Assembly (NCBI RefSeq): GCF_026210795.1
Contig: NC_089454.1
Coordinates: forward strand, 1,860,001-1,924,000
DNA length: 64,000 nt
DNA from: Rhizophagus irregularis
Lineage: Eukaryota; Glomeromycota; Glomeromycetes; Glomerales; Glomeraceae
Direction of reading: 5' to 3'
A program made the translations under genes and the position numbers. Below the pieces are notes generated by a model, which was given only the letters and a program-made list of their open reading frames with translations, had not been told where the DNA came from and made no database searches. The stretch's first letter is position 1. Every line of letters begins with the position of its first letter. Positions 38,461 to 51,582 of the stretch are shown piece by piece.

Positions 38461-38540
38461 GGAGTTATTACTTAAAAACTATTTAATATTTTTTAATTTC
38501 AGAAATTAATCTAGTGATTGGATTTCGATGTATTTTATAC
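38461..38540 (+). repeat. Right half of the split 145-bp repeat unit
   Basis: It continues the unit interrupted at 31843 (ttattacttaaaaactattt...gatttcgatgtatttta) and is itself cut at 38540 by the next CACTA-type end. Confidence 0.8.
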
Positions 38541-38905
38541 CACTAGTCGAAAAAGGAATATTCGGCCTTAGTAAAATTCAGCCTATATTCGACTAAAATC
38601 AAAAATTCGACCATGATCTATGATTAGACATTGGTCGAATAACCATATCACACGTTACGCACATCAAAAGTTTAAAAAAGGATCATTTTTTTTAAACTTC
38701 ACTTTCCCTTTCACTTCGTCTCTTCTTCCCCTTCCCTTTTGTCCTTCCCTTCTCCTTTCATTCTCCCTTTTCTCACACCTTCTTCTGCCTCTTTTTCTTG
38801 GAAGTAATGTAAGTTTCGTTTCGAAACTTACATATTTTTTTAAAAAAATTTTTTATTTTATCTTTTTTCTTTAAATTTAAGAAACGAATTAACGTTTCTT
38901 TATTA

Positions 38906-41083
38906 TTTTTTTTGTAGGACGCCAGCTTGTTCATGAAACTGGGCTTTAAGGTAAAAAATGGGGAAAGGGGAAGGAGGATGGGGATTTAGACCATGATTCT
39001 TAAGAATCTTGATTTTTATTTTTTTTAATATTATGGAACGGTTACTAATAACCGTTCCTTTCTTTTTTATAGGTTTCGGGCAGGCTTTCTGGTTCCGAAG
39101 AATGGAAAAGAACCAAGATTCGTAAGTAAACGAATTTTGGTCTAATTTTTTTTGTTTTTTTCATAATATTAACGAACAGTTACTAATAACCATTTTTTTC
39201 TTTATTATTTTAGGATCGGGTTGGCTTCTGAGTTCCGAAGAACGGAAAGAACCAAGTTTCGTAAGTACGAGTACGAAACTTGGTTATTTTTTATTTTATT
39301 TTTTTTCTATTATATGAACGGTTACTAACCGTTCCTTTCTTTTTCTTATAGGTTCAGCCATTTGGGTGAGTTTCTGAAGAACGGGAAAAAACTAAGATTC
39401 TGTACTATGAATCTTAGTTTTTTTTTTCTTTTTTTAATATTTGGAACGGTTATTACTAACTGTTCTTTTTTATAGGTTTAGTGTTTCAGGTGGGCTTCCG
39501 AAAAATAGAAGAACCAAGATTCGTAAATAAGTACGAATCTTGGTTCTATTTTTATTATTATTATTATTACAAACGGTTTACTAACTGTTCTTGTATATTT
39601 TTTTATAGGTTCAGTGGGCTTCCAAAGAACGAAAACCCAAAGATTCACGTATAAATCTTTATTTTTTTTATTTTTTTAATATTATGAACGGTTATTAATA
39701 ACTGTTCTTTTCTTCTTTTTTTAGGATCAGGTAGGCTTCTGAGTTCCGAAGAATAGAAAACTAAGATTCATAAGAATTTTAGTTTTTTTTTTTGTATTTT
39801 TTGTAATATTAATGAACGGTTACTAATAACCGTTCTTTCTTTTTTTTAGGTTCGGGTGGAGTGGGCTTCCAACCTTCGGGAAAAGAAGAACCAAGATTCG
39901 TACTAACCAAGATTCGTAAATACGAATCTTGATTTATTTTTTTATTTTTTTTTAATATTACAAACAATTACTAATAACTGTTTTTTCTTTTTTTAGGTTC
40001 GGGCAGGCTTCTGAAGAACGAAAACCCAAAAATTCATAAGTATGAATCTTTAATTTTTTTTTTATTTGTTATTACGAATGGTTTACTAACCACTCTTTCT
40101 TTTTTTTTATAGGTTTGTGGGCTTCCGAAGAACGAAAACCCAAAGATAAAGATTCGTAAGTACAAATCTTTTAATTTATTTTTTATTTATTATTATTACA
40201 AATAGTTTACTAACCATTCTTTCTTTTTTTTAGATTTGGGTGGGCTTCTGAAGAACGAAAACCCAAGATAAAGATTTGTAAGTATGAATCTTTTAATTTA
40301 TTTTTTATTTATTATTATTACGAATGGTTTACTAACCATTCTTTCTTTTTTTTAGATTCGGGTGGGCTTCTAAAGAACAAAAACCCAAAGATAAAGATTC
40401 GTAAGTACGAATCTTTAATTTTTTTTATTTATTATTATTACATATGGTTTACTAACCATTCTTTCTTTTTTTTAGATTCGGGTGGGCTTCTGAAGAATGA
40501 AAACCCAAGATAAAGATTCATAAGTACGAATCTTTTAATTTATTTTTTATTTATTATTATTACGAATAGTTTACTAACCATTCTTTCTTTTTTTTTTAGA
40601 TTCGAGTGGGCTTCCGAAAAATGAAAACCCAAGATAAAGATTCGTAAGTACGAATCTTTTATAAATTTTTTTTTTGTTTTTTTTTATTACAAACAGTTAC
40701 CAATAACCGTTCTTTTCTTTATTTTTTAGGTTCGGGTGGGCTTCCGTGTAGAAAAACTAAGATTTATAAGTAAGTATGAATCTTGGTTTAATTTTTTTAA
40801 TTTTTTTTAATATTAATAAATGGTTACTAATAACCGTTCTTTCTTTTTTTAGGCTTTGGGTGGGCTTCTGACCTTCGGGAAAAGAGGAACCAAGATTCGT
40901 AAGTACGAATCTTGGTTTATTTTATTATTATTTTATTATTATGAACGGTTACTAACTGTTCTTTTCTTTTCTTTTTTATAGGTTTGATATCTCAAGTGGG
41001 CTTCTGAAGAACAGAAAAAAACAAAGATTCGTAAGTGGAATCTTAATTTTTTTCTGCTTTTTTTAATATTATGGAATGGTTAC
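38906..41083 (+). repeat. Tandem array of intron-like units, block A (about 17 units)
   Basis: The unit is about 115-135 bp. Order in each: a block of about 40-48 nt like ttcgggtgggcttctgaaga followed by acggaaaa...aagattc; the donor gtaagtacgaatctt; an AT-rich spacer; gaatggtttactaaccattc or gaacggttactaataaccgt; a pyrimidine run; then tag. The donor lies in the palindrome aagattcgtaagtacgaatc (tt), and tactaac/tactaat lies in the second palindrome. A clear example is 40232-40374. It is preceded by a pyrimidine-rich leader (38690-38800). It has no consistent reading frame. Confidence 0.88.
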
Positions 41084-41365
41084 CACTAGTCAAAATAAGG
41101 CAAATCAGCTAAAAATCAGATATGTCAAATTACGGCTTAAATATGTCTGATTTTTGCAAAAAAAAATATATTCTGATTGTTATCCGATTGACTGCCAATC
41201 AGATGTACTTCAGAACTTAAATCGGACATAAATTAAAACTAAATCATACTAAATTTGGACGGTCAATTAGATGTACTTCAGAACTTAAATTGGACAAAAA
41301 TTGGACTATTTTTTTCTGAATTTATTTCAATTTTTATTATCAAATTTTTTAAATGTATTTATTAA
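41084..41365 (+). mobile_element. CACTA-type terminus inside block A
   Basis: cactagtcaaaataaggcaa starts at 41084 directly after ...ggttac of an array unit, so it inserted into the array. Subterminal words aaatcagctaaaaatcaga and gattgactgccaatcag follow. The matching right end next to array sequence was not found; the closest relatives are the ends at 51583 and 53339. Confidence 0.6.
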
Positions 41366-41914
41366 CCCAGTAAAAAGTTATTGTTAGATTTTCGTAGAAA
41401 AAATGTAATGTTACAATTTTAGTACAATTATGAGCATCCATTCGTACAATATTTGTAATTAATTTGTAATAAACTTGTAAGGTTTTCATAATAAATTTGT
41501 TATAAACTTGTAAATTTGTATTATTTGTATTTTAAAATTCGCATAATAGGTATTATTTATTGCAAGTTAGTTACATTTTTATTTTACCATAATGAATTTC
41601 TATTTAATTTAAAAATATTACTAAAAAGAAATCTCAAATTCGAATATCCTAAAGAAAAAAATGAGAATATGTAAATATACACTATGATGATACAGTACAT
41701 TAATATTATAATTAAAATTAAGTAGAATAAAGTACTTATATTTATTTATTATTGTAATGTGTTTAAATGCTTAAAATTATTCATGTTGCTTTGTATTTGC
41801 GAGCGGGAAATTTACTGATGAAAAGGAGTCTTTACCAGTTTTTTGGTCTTGTGCATTAAAATAAAGCTAATTTTTCAATAAAATGTTTCAGTGCAAAATG
41901 TCAATACATAAAAG

Positions 41915-44900
41915 CAGTGTTGGGAATTGTACTAGTACTGTACTAGTACTATACTAGTACAATACTAATACTGCACTGTACTTTTAAAAATTCGGACATT
42001 AGTACATAGTAAATATGACATCATATTATTTTTATTGATTTTTATTGGCTGTACTAAGTACTAGTACTTGTACTAAAATTTATTTCGTACAAACTATATA
42101 GTATATACAGATTATGTAAATTTAACAATTGAATATATTATATTATTTATATACACCTCTACTAATCTTTAAAATGGACAATGCAAATTATCTTTAAACA
42201 TTGTATCTAGTCTCCATTTTGCATCTTTATTTTGTGCTGGATGTTCAATATTTTCGACATTTATATCATCTATATCAAGTTCGTCATCATCATCACCACC
42301 TATTTGGTTTATTTGATTTTGAAATTGTTCTTCTATATTAGTATCGTCATTATCATCATCATCACTTTCTTCACTTTCTGTATGATTTAATTTATCTCTA
42401 TTATTAATATTAGAATCATTTTCCTTATTTTGTTCGTCCAAATTATCTAAATTTATATGTTGTTCTAAATTAATATTAGCTGTAGTTGATTTTAATAATA
42501 CCGATTCTTGTTTGCGCCTTTTGTAAGTAATATCAGCCCGCAATTTTGCCATATTTAATACCCGAGAAAACTATAAATAATAAATTATGATTTAATAATA
42601 TAAAAAAATATAGCATATCGGCAAGGTATTATCAAGTAGATCAGGTGTAACACTATCACATGTTAATATTATGAAAATCTAAGCCACTCTAATAAAATAT
42701 AAAATCTTGTATTTGCGTATTAATATTGAACTAAAAATCAATTACAACACGTATTTAGAATAAACTAAACCTGTCATATGGAATTATTTAATTACCTTCA
42801 ATCGATTCCTAGCTTTTGTATGGAGGAAACCCATACTACTCCATAATCGTTCAACTGATGCGGCATTGACACAGATTCCAAAAATACGTGCCGCAACAGT
42901 TCCAATTTCCGGATAAGCACTTCGAACCCAACACCAATATCTATGAATATCATTTTTAAATTGGCTAATAGATGCATCATCAAAAGGATATTTAGTTCCT
43001 TGCGAAAAAGTCTTCAAATTCTTTAAGGATAGATATAGGATCTTTTCCAGTCAAGCTTTATAATAATAAACTAGCCAGTTGCCGATATGTAAATAGCTGA
43101 TTTGTGATCTTGATGGTAATGTAAAATAATTTGATCTATAAGCCGGATGGAGAAGCCAAGAGAGAATGAGAAGGGGCTGTTCCCATAACTCCCATCTTTT
43201 TTGTAATCGGATTAGAATTCCGTTTGCCATATTATTATCTGGATATTTTTGCCAAAACTGATAAATATAGGCAAATCCATGCAAAACTTCAAACAATCGT
43301 GCCTTATCAGTTTGTAGAATATTAAGAATGGCGCAATAAGGAAGTAGAAGTTGTTCTAATTTTATTAGTGACTCCCAAAAATGTCCATTCATAATTATAT
43401 TATAAATTTCACATGGAATTGTTAATGGATCTGTTGGTCGTCTTTTATTTGTAGAAGTTGAAGGTTCAAATTTCGTAGCTAAAGACTAATAATATAAAAG
43501 TAAATTAAATCAATTATAGTAGTGTAATTACAAAAATTAAATAAGAAAATAATTTTACCCGTAAAGCATTTTTGGTAGCAATTATACTTTTACAGCAATT
43601 AAAGTAACTATTCCATCTTGTATCACCGGGAACCACAGGTTGGATACATTTTCCATATATTTCTGTTTGAATATCTCGGAGTTTTCCAATAAAATATTTA
43701 TTATTTGCATTTTTAAAATAAACTGCAAGTTTTAAAGCCTGTTGTGATGTAGTTTTAAGTTCAGACGAAACTTTAAAAACTTCGCACGCACAAATTAATT
43801 TGGTGTGCGCCACGAGGTAAAAAAACTGTATTTCGATATTGAACTTGAAGTCTTTTTCTATTAATAAAATATATGAATAACATGATTAATTAAATTATTA
43901 AAACAATAATTATTAAAATAAATAGTAATTTATCAATTTATTTACCTTGCTGCATTATAAGCAGGCGCACTATCTGTTACAACAGCTAAAAGAGGTATTT
44001 TGAGTTCATCTAATTGTGACATCATTTCCTCTACTTTTAATCTAACTTCAATATTTGTTACTCTCTCGCTACTTATGTCAGAAGCTTTCCATACATATGG
44101 TTGTCCATCAGATGATGTGAGTACCGTCCCCATTAATTCTTGTTCACGAACATTTGTCCAACCATCAAAAGAAAGGGTAATTCCTACTCTATCTAATACT
44201 AATTTCTCTAACATCTTAATATCAAATTCTTTAACAGCCTCATCTAAAATTTCATTTGATAAGGTTTTTCGATCTGGCAATTTAATTTGTGGATTAAGAA
44301 ATTTAAATAATTCAATTACCTCTGGATTATTTATCCAAGACAGTGAAAATCCACAAGAAATAGTAACTTGTAATAGATGCATATGAAATTTTATTTTATC
44401 TGCACTTGAAAGAGATCGTGTAATAAATGACTCCATGGGGCCATAATTTGACCATTGAGAAGGTAAAGATGTCAATGAAGAGTGTGAAGAAAATGATTCT
44501 CTTCGTTCAACTATTGAATCTAAAGTTGGATCAAAATCATCTACTATTGAAAAAGATGTGTTAAATGTTAATTTTATAGTAATAATGAAACATATCTTAT
44601 ATCTATTTATATAAGAAACTACTTACATATTCTTTTACCCAAAACTGTACTTTTTTGTTTATTAACTGAAAATACTTCATCTTTTTCCTGTTGATTATAT
44701 AAAGACTGAAAGTTTTGACAGTTTTTGAAATGGTTTAAAATTCTGTCAGTCTTGTCTACTATTTTTTTTAATTCGGGATGATTTTCACCAAGCTTACTAA
44801 AACACGCTCTACAATAGCATATTTTATTAGTAGCACCACTTTTTAAGTTTGTTGAAATGATATATTTCTTTAAGCTTTGTACCATTGTAAAGAGATTGTA

Positions 44901-45155
44901 AAAAAAACTTTATGTTAAAAAGCTTTATTTTGTAGAAATTATAGCGGAGACTAAATGAAATTTTTTTTTACGCGTTTCGTTATACAAAAAAAAGAATGTA
45001 CGAAATGTACTAATTTTGTACTAAATTTGATTCGTACAAGTGTACTACCACTTTGAAATGTACGAACATTACTTGTACTAAGTACAGTAGTACTAGTCCG
45101 AGTATTGTACCATGTACTAGAATTTTCTTAGTACATATGTACTACCACAACACTG
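41915..45155 (-). mobile_element. hAT element, 3.2 kb, full length
   Basis: A perfect 8-bp target duplication cataaaag lies at 41907-41914 and 45156-45163. Ends are cagtgttgggaattgtacta and (inverted) cagtgttgtggtagtacata. Subterminal arrays of gtactagtac occur at both ends (41927-42000, 45050-45130). It encodes a hAT transposase on the minus strand. The only defects I see are a few frame breaks, so the insertion is probably young. Confidence 0.95.
42169..44885 (-). pseudogene. hAT transposase, nearly intact
   Basis: Approximate exons: 44885-44631, 44545-43949, 43860-43558, 43485-42785 and 42555-42169. The N-terminus has a BED-like zinc-finger pattern (CYCRACF...HFKNC). The catalytic core shows ITLSFDGWTN (first Asp), LLAVVTDSAPAYNAARR (second Asp), VPGDTRWNSY and the C-terminal dimerisation region ASVERLWSSMGFLHTKARNR with the catalytic Glu. 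The acidic tail (EESDDDDNDD) ends at 42169. Breaks: a one-base frameshift near 43790 between the AHQINLC motif and the following helix, and two compensating frame changes around 43000-43065. The enzyme would excise and insert the surrounding element through its gtactagtac subterminal repeats. Frame breaks could also be sequencing errors. Confidence 0.85.
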
Positions 45156-45163
45156 CATAAAAG

Positions 45164-46190
45164 TGTTAGCTAAATTGGTAATATTACACACAAGTCAACA
45201 ATCAAGTCATATGAACATAAAATCATATAGAACTGAAGGTAAATAAATAGGTTTATCTTCAATTTTATTAACATATCTTTTTTCCATGGATGACTTGAAA
45301 TATGATTACATGACTAAAACTTCTTAACAAGCAATGAAAAGAAGATGATTGTTAACATTCATATTTTTATTAGATATTCAACAATACAGAAGACTTACCA
45401 CTACACAAGGAGTTATAATGTATAACAGCAACTCTAATAAACTCTAGCGAAATCATTTCCAATTCTCTTTTATTATAGAATCCATCAATTAAACCATCTT
45501 AATTGAGGGGAATAAAATGCGCCAATACTGCTGTTGCCTGGATAATGTTCCTGATGTTATTTTGAAATTCCAATATTGCAAGCAAATCATGTTGATTATC
45601 ACAGTAATCTTATGGTAGAAATATTTAAAGACCTTTTGATAAACTCCGTGCTAATATTAAGGAGTGACATAACATGATGGCTCAGTATTACAACCTAAAC
45701 AAAGTCAAATTCAGTTAATGTTTTGGAATATTCTAGCAAAGCAGAATTTATGAATTAATAAAATTAAACATACTAATTGTCTTTCATGTTTGTTAAAAAA
45801 TATGAACAAAATTTGGTTTATACCCACTTTACCATTGCAAACTCCAATCAACTGATCAAAGAAACTTGGTCAGTTATAAAAGGTTAGTTGCTAGAACACT
45901 GTCTTAATTCTAATTCTTTTGCTTGTCATATACTTCTAAGGAAAGTCTACTAATGTGGATTATTTGGTGCTGAAAAAATATAGAGATTTATGTGGTGATA
46001 TATTATTAGTCAAAAAAGATTTCGATATGATTGATAATAATTAACAAAAATACATTAAAATAATAAAATTTACAAAATTTACATAAAAACCTGTCTTAAT
46101 TTATAAGTAAACTATTTAGACATTTACCTTGATTTTTTAAGAAAATTTTATATTAACTATTCACCCATATCATGTTATATAAAAGAAGAA
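45164..46190. other. Body of the TAA element, nothing recognised
   Basis: Less AT-biased than its surroundings, and may be the remains of a gene, but no frame over 60 codons and no motif that I can name. Confidence 0.4.
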
Positions 46191-47090
46191 ATTATGGAAG
46201 GAATGAAATGAGACATAAAAAAAATAGGTATGTAAAATATATAAAAAAAATATAGATAAAATGAGGAATAAAATCAAGACGCGTAAAAAAGGGAAATAAA
46301 GTTAAGAAGAGAGGAAAAATCAAGTGTAAAACAAAATTAAGACACGTAAAAAGAGAAATGTGTAAAAAGGAAATAATAAAATCAAGAAGAAAAAAAAATC
46401 AAATGTAAAATAAAATCAAGACGCGTAAAAAAAGGGGAATAAAATCAAGAAGAGAGGAATCAAGTGTAAAATAAAATTAAGACGCGTAAAGGAGAGATGT
46501 GTAAAAAGGAAAGAATGGAACCAAGAAAAGAAAAATAAAATATAAAATAAAATCAAGACGTGTAAAAAATCAAGAAGAGAGGAAAAAATCAAGTGTAAAA
46601 TAAAATTAAGACGCGTAAAAAGAGAAATGTATAAAAAGGAAATAACAAAACAAGAAGAGAGGAAAAATTCAAATGTAAAATAAAATCAAAACGCGTAAAA
46701 AGAGAATAAATAAATGTGTAAATAAAATAATAAAATTAAGATACGTAAAAAGAAAAATGTGTAAAAAAAGGGAGGAATAAATCAAGTAAAACTTAAAAAA
46801 GGGAAGAATAAAATCAAGACGCGCAGAAAAGAGAGGAAAATATCAAGATGCGTAAAAATAGGAGGAATAAATTAAGCCGTGTAAACAAGATATGTAAAAA
46901 AGGGAGGATACATACTTATAAAAGATAGAAACATGTAAAAAAGAGAAGAATAAGATGCATAAAATAGAAAGAGAAAGATATATAAGAAAGAAGATGCATA
47001 AAGTAAGGATAATTGAATTAATAATTAAGATGTGTAATAAAATATATCAAAAGAAGATGTGTAAAAAAATTTATTAAAAGTAAGCTAAGT
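46190..47090 (+). repeat. Purine-rich tandem repeat with acgcgt words
   Basis: Degenerate units of roughly 50-120 bp built from aaatcaagacgcgtaaaaa, gaagagaggaaaaatcaag and tgtaaaataaaattaagac, repeated more than ten times. The plus strand is almost purine-only. Confidence 0.75.
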
Positions 47091-47439
47091 ATTCCAAGTT
47101 TACCGAATTTCAGAAATAAAGCACAAATTTCTAATGCTAAAATAAACCATACAATTTTCATTTATTAAATATCATAAATTTTAATAAATCTTACAATAAT
47201 TATACGTTTAATTTTACAAAAAAAACAAAAAGTATTTAAATTTAACAAATACTAAACGAAAGTTAGACAATTATTACAAAAACTAAACAAAAACTATATA
47301 AATTTTATACAATGACTTTTTACTGGGTAATTAAATGCTTAAAAACTTTATAATTATATTATTATTATTAGCATCTATCTAAATTACAAATAAATATTGC
47401 TAATTTAAAATTATAATAAAATAATAATAATAAAATAAA

Positions 47440-48316
47440 TCAAGATTCGTACTTATGAATCTTGGTTTTAGTACAAATCTTGGTTTTGGTTTATCCATTC
47501 GTCAGAAATTTACTCGAACCTATAAAAAAAAAGAACGGTTATTAGTAACCGTTCATTAATATTAATAAAAAAAATTTAACCAAGATTCATATATACTTAC
47601 GAATCTTGATCTTTTTCTGTTCTTCAGAACTTGAAAGTCCATCTGAACCTATAAAAAAAAGAAAGGAACGGTTAGTAAACCATTCCAAAATAATAAAAAA
47701 AATAAAAAATAAACCAAGATTTGTACTTACAAATCTTTAGTTCCTTTTCTTCCAATCTTCAGAAGTCAACCGAAACCTAAAAAATAAAAGAAAGGAATGG
47801 TTAGTAAACTGTTCCAAGTAATAAAAAAAAACAAAAATAAACCAAGATTCATACTTACGAATCTTAGTTTCTTTTTCTGATCTTCAGAAGTTAATCGAAA
47901 CCTAAAAAATAAAGAAAGGAACAGTTAGTAAACTGTTCCAAATAATAAAAAAAAAAAAATAAACCAAGATTCATACTTACGAATCTTGGTTCCTCTTCTT
48001 CCGATCTTCAGAAGTCAATCCGAAACTTAAAAAATAAAAGAAAAGAACAGTTAGTAAACTGTTCCAAATAATAGAAAAAAAAATAAAAACAAAATCAAGA
48101 TTCGTATATACTTACGAATCTTGGTTCTTTTCTATACTTTGGAATTTGGAAGCCCACCAAACCTAAAAAAAAGAAAAGTATGGTTATTAGTAACTATTCA
48201 TTAATAATATTAAAAAAAAAAATCAAGATTCGTAATTAGTAGTTACTTACGAATCTTGATTTTCCGTTCTTTAGAATTTGAAAATCCACCTAATTCTAAA
48301 AAAAAGTAAAGAACAG
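47440..48316 (-). repeat. Intron-like array, block B (minus orientation, about 7 units)
   Basis: Same unit as block A read on the minus strand: aagattcgtaagtatgaatc-type donors (for example 47596, 47868, 47990, 48117) and ctaaaaaaaa/cctataaaaa acceptor sides. It is cut at 48316 by the 5.3-kb element. Confidence 0.85.
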
Positions 48317-48869
48317 CCCTATAAAAAATATATATACGGTTAGTATACTGTATTTTCGTATTTTGCGAACAGTATATTTATAGTATTATTACCGTATAAT
48401 TACAGTATTTTTACATACTGTATATATTCGGTATTCTGCACATCGTATCATATATACGGTTTGCATACAGTATATTTTTCCAGTTTCACTCGTATGTTTT
48501 ATACTTGTAAACAGTAGAAAAACCATATGTTTTATACCAATAAACAGTATATTGTTTTATATTTTATATTGCGAACAGTATACTTTTCCAGGATAAACCG
48601 TATATTTTATACTGATAAAAAGTACTTTTTTCCAGTTTAAACTGCATATTTTGTACTGATAAATAGTATATATTATTTAATTAAATCGTATATTTTATAT
48701 TTGCAAACAGAATTTAAAATGCATTTATAATTAATAAAATTTTTATTAAATAATATTAAATATACAAAGATTTTTTTATAAATAATATAAATAAAAAACT
48801 AGTATAAAATAATATATTATTTGTAAAAAAAATAATATTAGCAAAATATAAACAAAAAAAAAAAGAAAT

Positions 48870-49080
48870 TTAATTATTAGTAATGTTATCATTATTTTAA
48901 ATATAAAAAAGGAATAATAAAAGGTTAGTAAAAAAAAAGAAATTTAATTAGTAATATTATCATTATTTTAAATATAAAAAAGGAATAATAAAAGGTTAGT
49001 AAAAAAAAAGAAATTTAATTAGTAATATTATCATTATTTTAAATATAAAAAAGAAATAATAAAAAGTTAGTAATATTATT
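48870..49080 (+). repeat. About 64-bp tandem repeat, three units
   Basis: Nearly identical units containing aaatttaattagtaatatta and aaataataaaaggttagt. Confidence 0.85.
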
Positions 49081-49659
49081 AATATATTAGTTAGATATAA
49101 AAAAGTAATAAAACGATAGTAGTAATGTTAGTAATATATTAAAAAAATTAAATAAAATACATAAAAGTAAAAAAAAAATATAATTAATATATGTTAACAT
49201 ATAATATTAATATAAAAATAAAAACATAAAACGGTGTACATATAGTTGTTTAATTAATATTGTTAAAATTCACCATTACAATTCCAGAGAGATATTAGTG
49301 AAAGTAATTGTTAATTGATATACGTGCATATCACTTTTTGTATAATTAGTAGTTTGGTACAAATATATATATTATATATTATCAAAATAAGTTTTTTATT
49401 TAATTTTTATTATTATATGTTAAAATAATTTTGGTATTCATTTTTATTGTCTTTTTTTTTCTAAAAAAAAAGAAGAGAAAAGAATATTTTTGAAAAAATA
49501 AACAAAAAATAAACAATAACGTGTTATTAATGCATGTGATCGGCGATCAGCTGAATTTTAATTGGTTAAATGTAGAAATGCGAAAATTAAAAAGCAGAAG
49601 TATTTTTTTAAAATTTAAATCATACAGATTGTTTTTAAAGTTTAATTAGTAATTTAAAA

Positions 49660-49940
49660 GTTCTTTTTTTTTAATAAGAAAATTTGTAAAAATTTTTCTT
49701 AATACTGCTTAATTTTTAAATTAAAGCCTTAATACTAAATTAGCTAAATTAGAATTAAGAAAAATTTGTGAGAATTTTCTTTGATACTGCTTAATTTTTA
49801 AATTAAAGCTTTAATATTAAATTAGTTGAATTAGAATTAAGCAGTATTAAGAAAAATTTGCAAGAATTTTCCTTGATACTGCTTAATTTTTAAATTAAAG
49901 CCTTAATACTACTAAATTAGTTAAATTAGAATTAACATAT
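49660..49940 (+). repeat. About 95-bp tandem repeat, three units
   Basis: Units contain agaattttccttgatactgc, ttaatttttaaattaaagcc and ttaatactaaattagttaaa. The same repeat returns at 51040-51375. Confidence 0.85.
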
Positions 49941-51040
49941 GGACTGATTTATGGAATTAAGTTTTTATATTCAAAAAACTAACTTTATTAAGAAAATGCT
50001 AATACAATTTACATGAAAATGATAGATTCACACCGCTGATATAAATAAAATTGATTTGATTATATTATTTTTTGATTTTTTTAATAATATCATTAAAATT
50101 AAAAAATTTAAATATAATTGTCATGACAAAATATTGAACAACTTAACGTGTATGTGTGCTAGACGAATGAATTTATATTCATTAGAAAGAGGTAATCAAG
50201 AGCTATCCATAAACCAAATATCACATGAATTGGATCACAAGTTGCTGAATAATTACGTTCAATATATTTATTTTTAACCTTTGACTTTGATCGTTAATAT
50301 CTTCACATCTAGTAATTCGATTTGAATAATCTTTTTTCGTTCAGGTAGAGTAGATTCTGGGCTTTCATATGAATATAAATATATGTGTTTAGCATACATG
50401 TACGCCGAGATATTAACGATTTTGTTAATTGAATAAAACTCTGACACAAAAATTTTTAAAATTATAATTCTTTTACCAAAAGATGATCTTTACAGGTATT
50501 ATTGGGCTCTTTTTACTTTACTTAACAAGTTTTTATTTGCCATTTCTGTTTTAAATTGAATAAATTAATAAAATCAATTTTAAAAAGTAATTAACAAGTA
50601 GAATAAAATTAGTATAGTAAAAAACAAAAAAAAACATCTCAAAAACTCTAAATCATAATTCACATTTTTATTTTGTATATATTTTTACTAAAAAAAAGAA
50701 GGAAATAAGGTTAAAAATAAATGAAAAAAGATTTTTCTTATTAATAAAAATTATTAATATTTGTTTTCTTACTTACTGATTAAAAAAAACCTGCTATATA
50801 TGCCTATAAACTTTTCTAAGTCACCTAACAAAAATCTGATTGAAAAGTGATTGAAAAGTGATTGAAAAAGAAAGTAGTTGCCATTGTTATTTTTGAATAA
50901 ACGTTAAAAAATTTTTTTTTTATTTTTTGATAGATTTAGATCATCTGATTATGTAACACATACAATTTAAGCTTGTGAAACATAATTCTTGTTAAAATGT
51001 GCAAATCTTTATGTTTGGCTAATTTCACGAATTGGCAGAT
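49941..51040. other. AT-rich interior of the 5.3-kb element
   Basis: A single 73-codon frame (50056-50277) has no recognisable motif. Otherwise nothing seen. Confidence 0.4.
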
Positions 51041-51375
51041 ATAAGCAGTATTAAGAAAAATTCACAAGAATTTTCCTTGATATCTTAATTTTTAAATTAA
51101 AGCCTTAATACTAAATTAGTTAAATTAGAATTGCACAATAACAGTATTAAGAAAAATTGCAAGAATTTTCCTTGATACTGCTTAATTTTTAAATTAAAGC
51201 CTTAATACTAAATTAGTTAAATTAGAATTAAGCAGTATTAAGAAAAATTCGCAAGAATTTTCCTTGATACTGCTTAATTTTTAAATTAAAACCTTAATAC
51301 TAAATTAGTTAAATTAGAATTAAGTAGTATTAAAAAAAATTCATGAGAATTTTCCTTAATACTGCTTAATTTTTA
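51040..51375 (+). repeat. About 95-bp tandem repeat, second cluster
   Basis: Same unit as 49660-49940, about four copies, with cagtattaagaaaaattcgc as the variable junction. Confidence 0.85.
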
Positions 51376-51582
51376 AATTATAATTTATAAAAATGATTTA
51401 TAATTGAGTTTTGAATTTAGTATTATCAATCGGACTTTGAACTTAAAAATTAAACAGTATTAACAAAAATTCTTGTGAATTTTTTAATAATTGTGATTTT
51501 ACATCAGTGAGTTTTTGGGTAGTACATATTAGCAGATACTAGTATTGTTTGATGCTTTAAAGTGTAGAAAAACTTACTCTAT

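Larger units (their letters stand above)
41366..47327. mobile_element. 6.0-kb TIR element with TAA target duplication
   Basis: Ends cccagtaaaaagttattgt and, inverted, cccagtaaaaagtcattgt. Flanking taa at 41363-41365 and 47328-47330. It was later invaded by the hAT element 41915-45155. The remaining body holds a stretch without recognisable genes (45164-46190) and a tandem repeat (46190-47090). TSD and TIR would fit a PIF/Harbinger-like element, but no transposase supports that. Confidence 0.7.

Noticed and set aside
50056-50277. 73-codon frame in the 5.3-kb element
   Set aside because: No motif, AT-rich context and no splice partners. Kept only as a remark.
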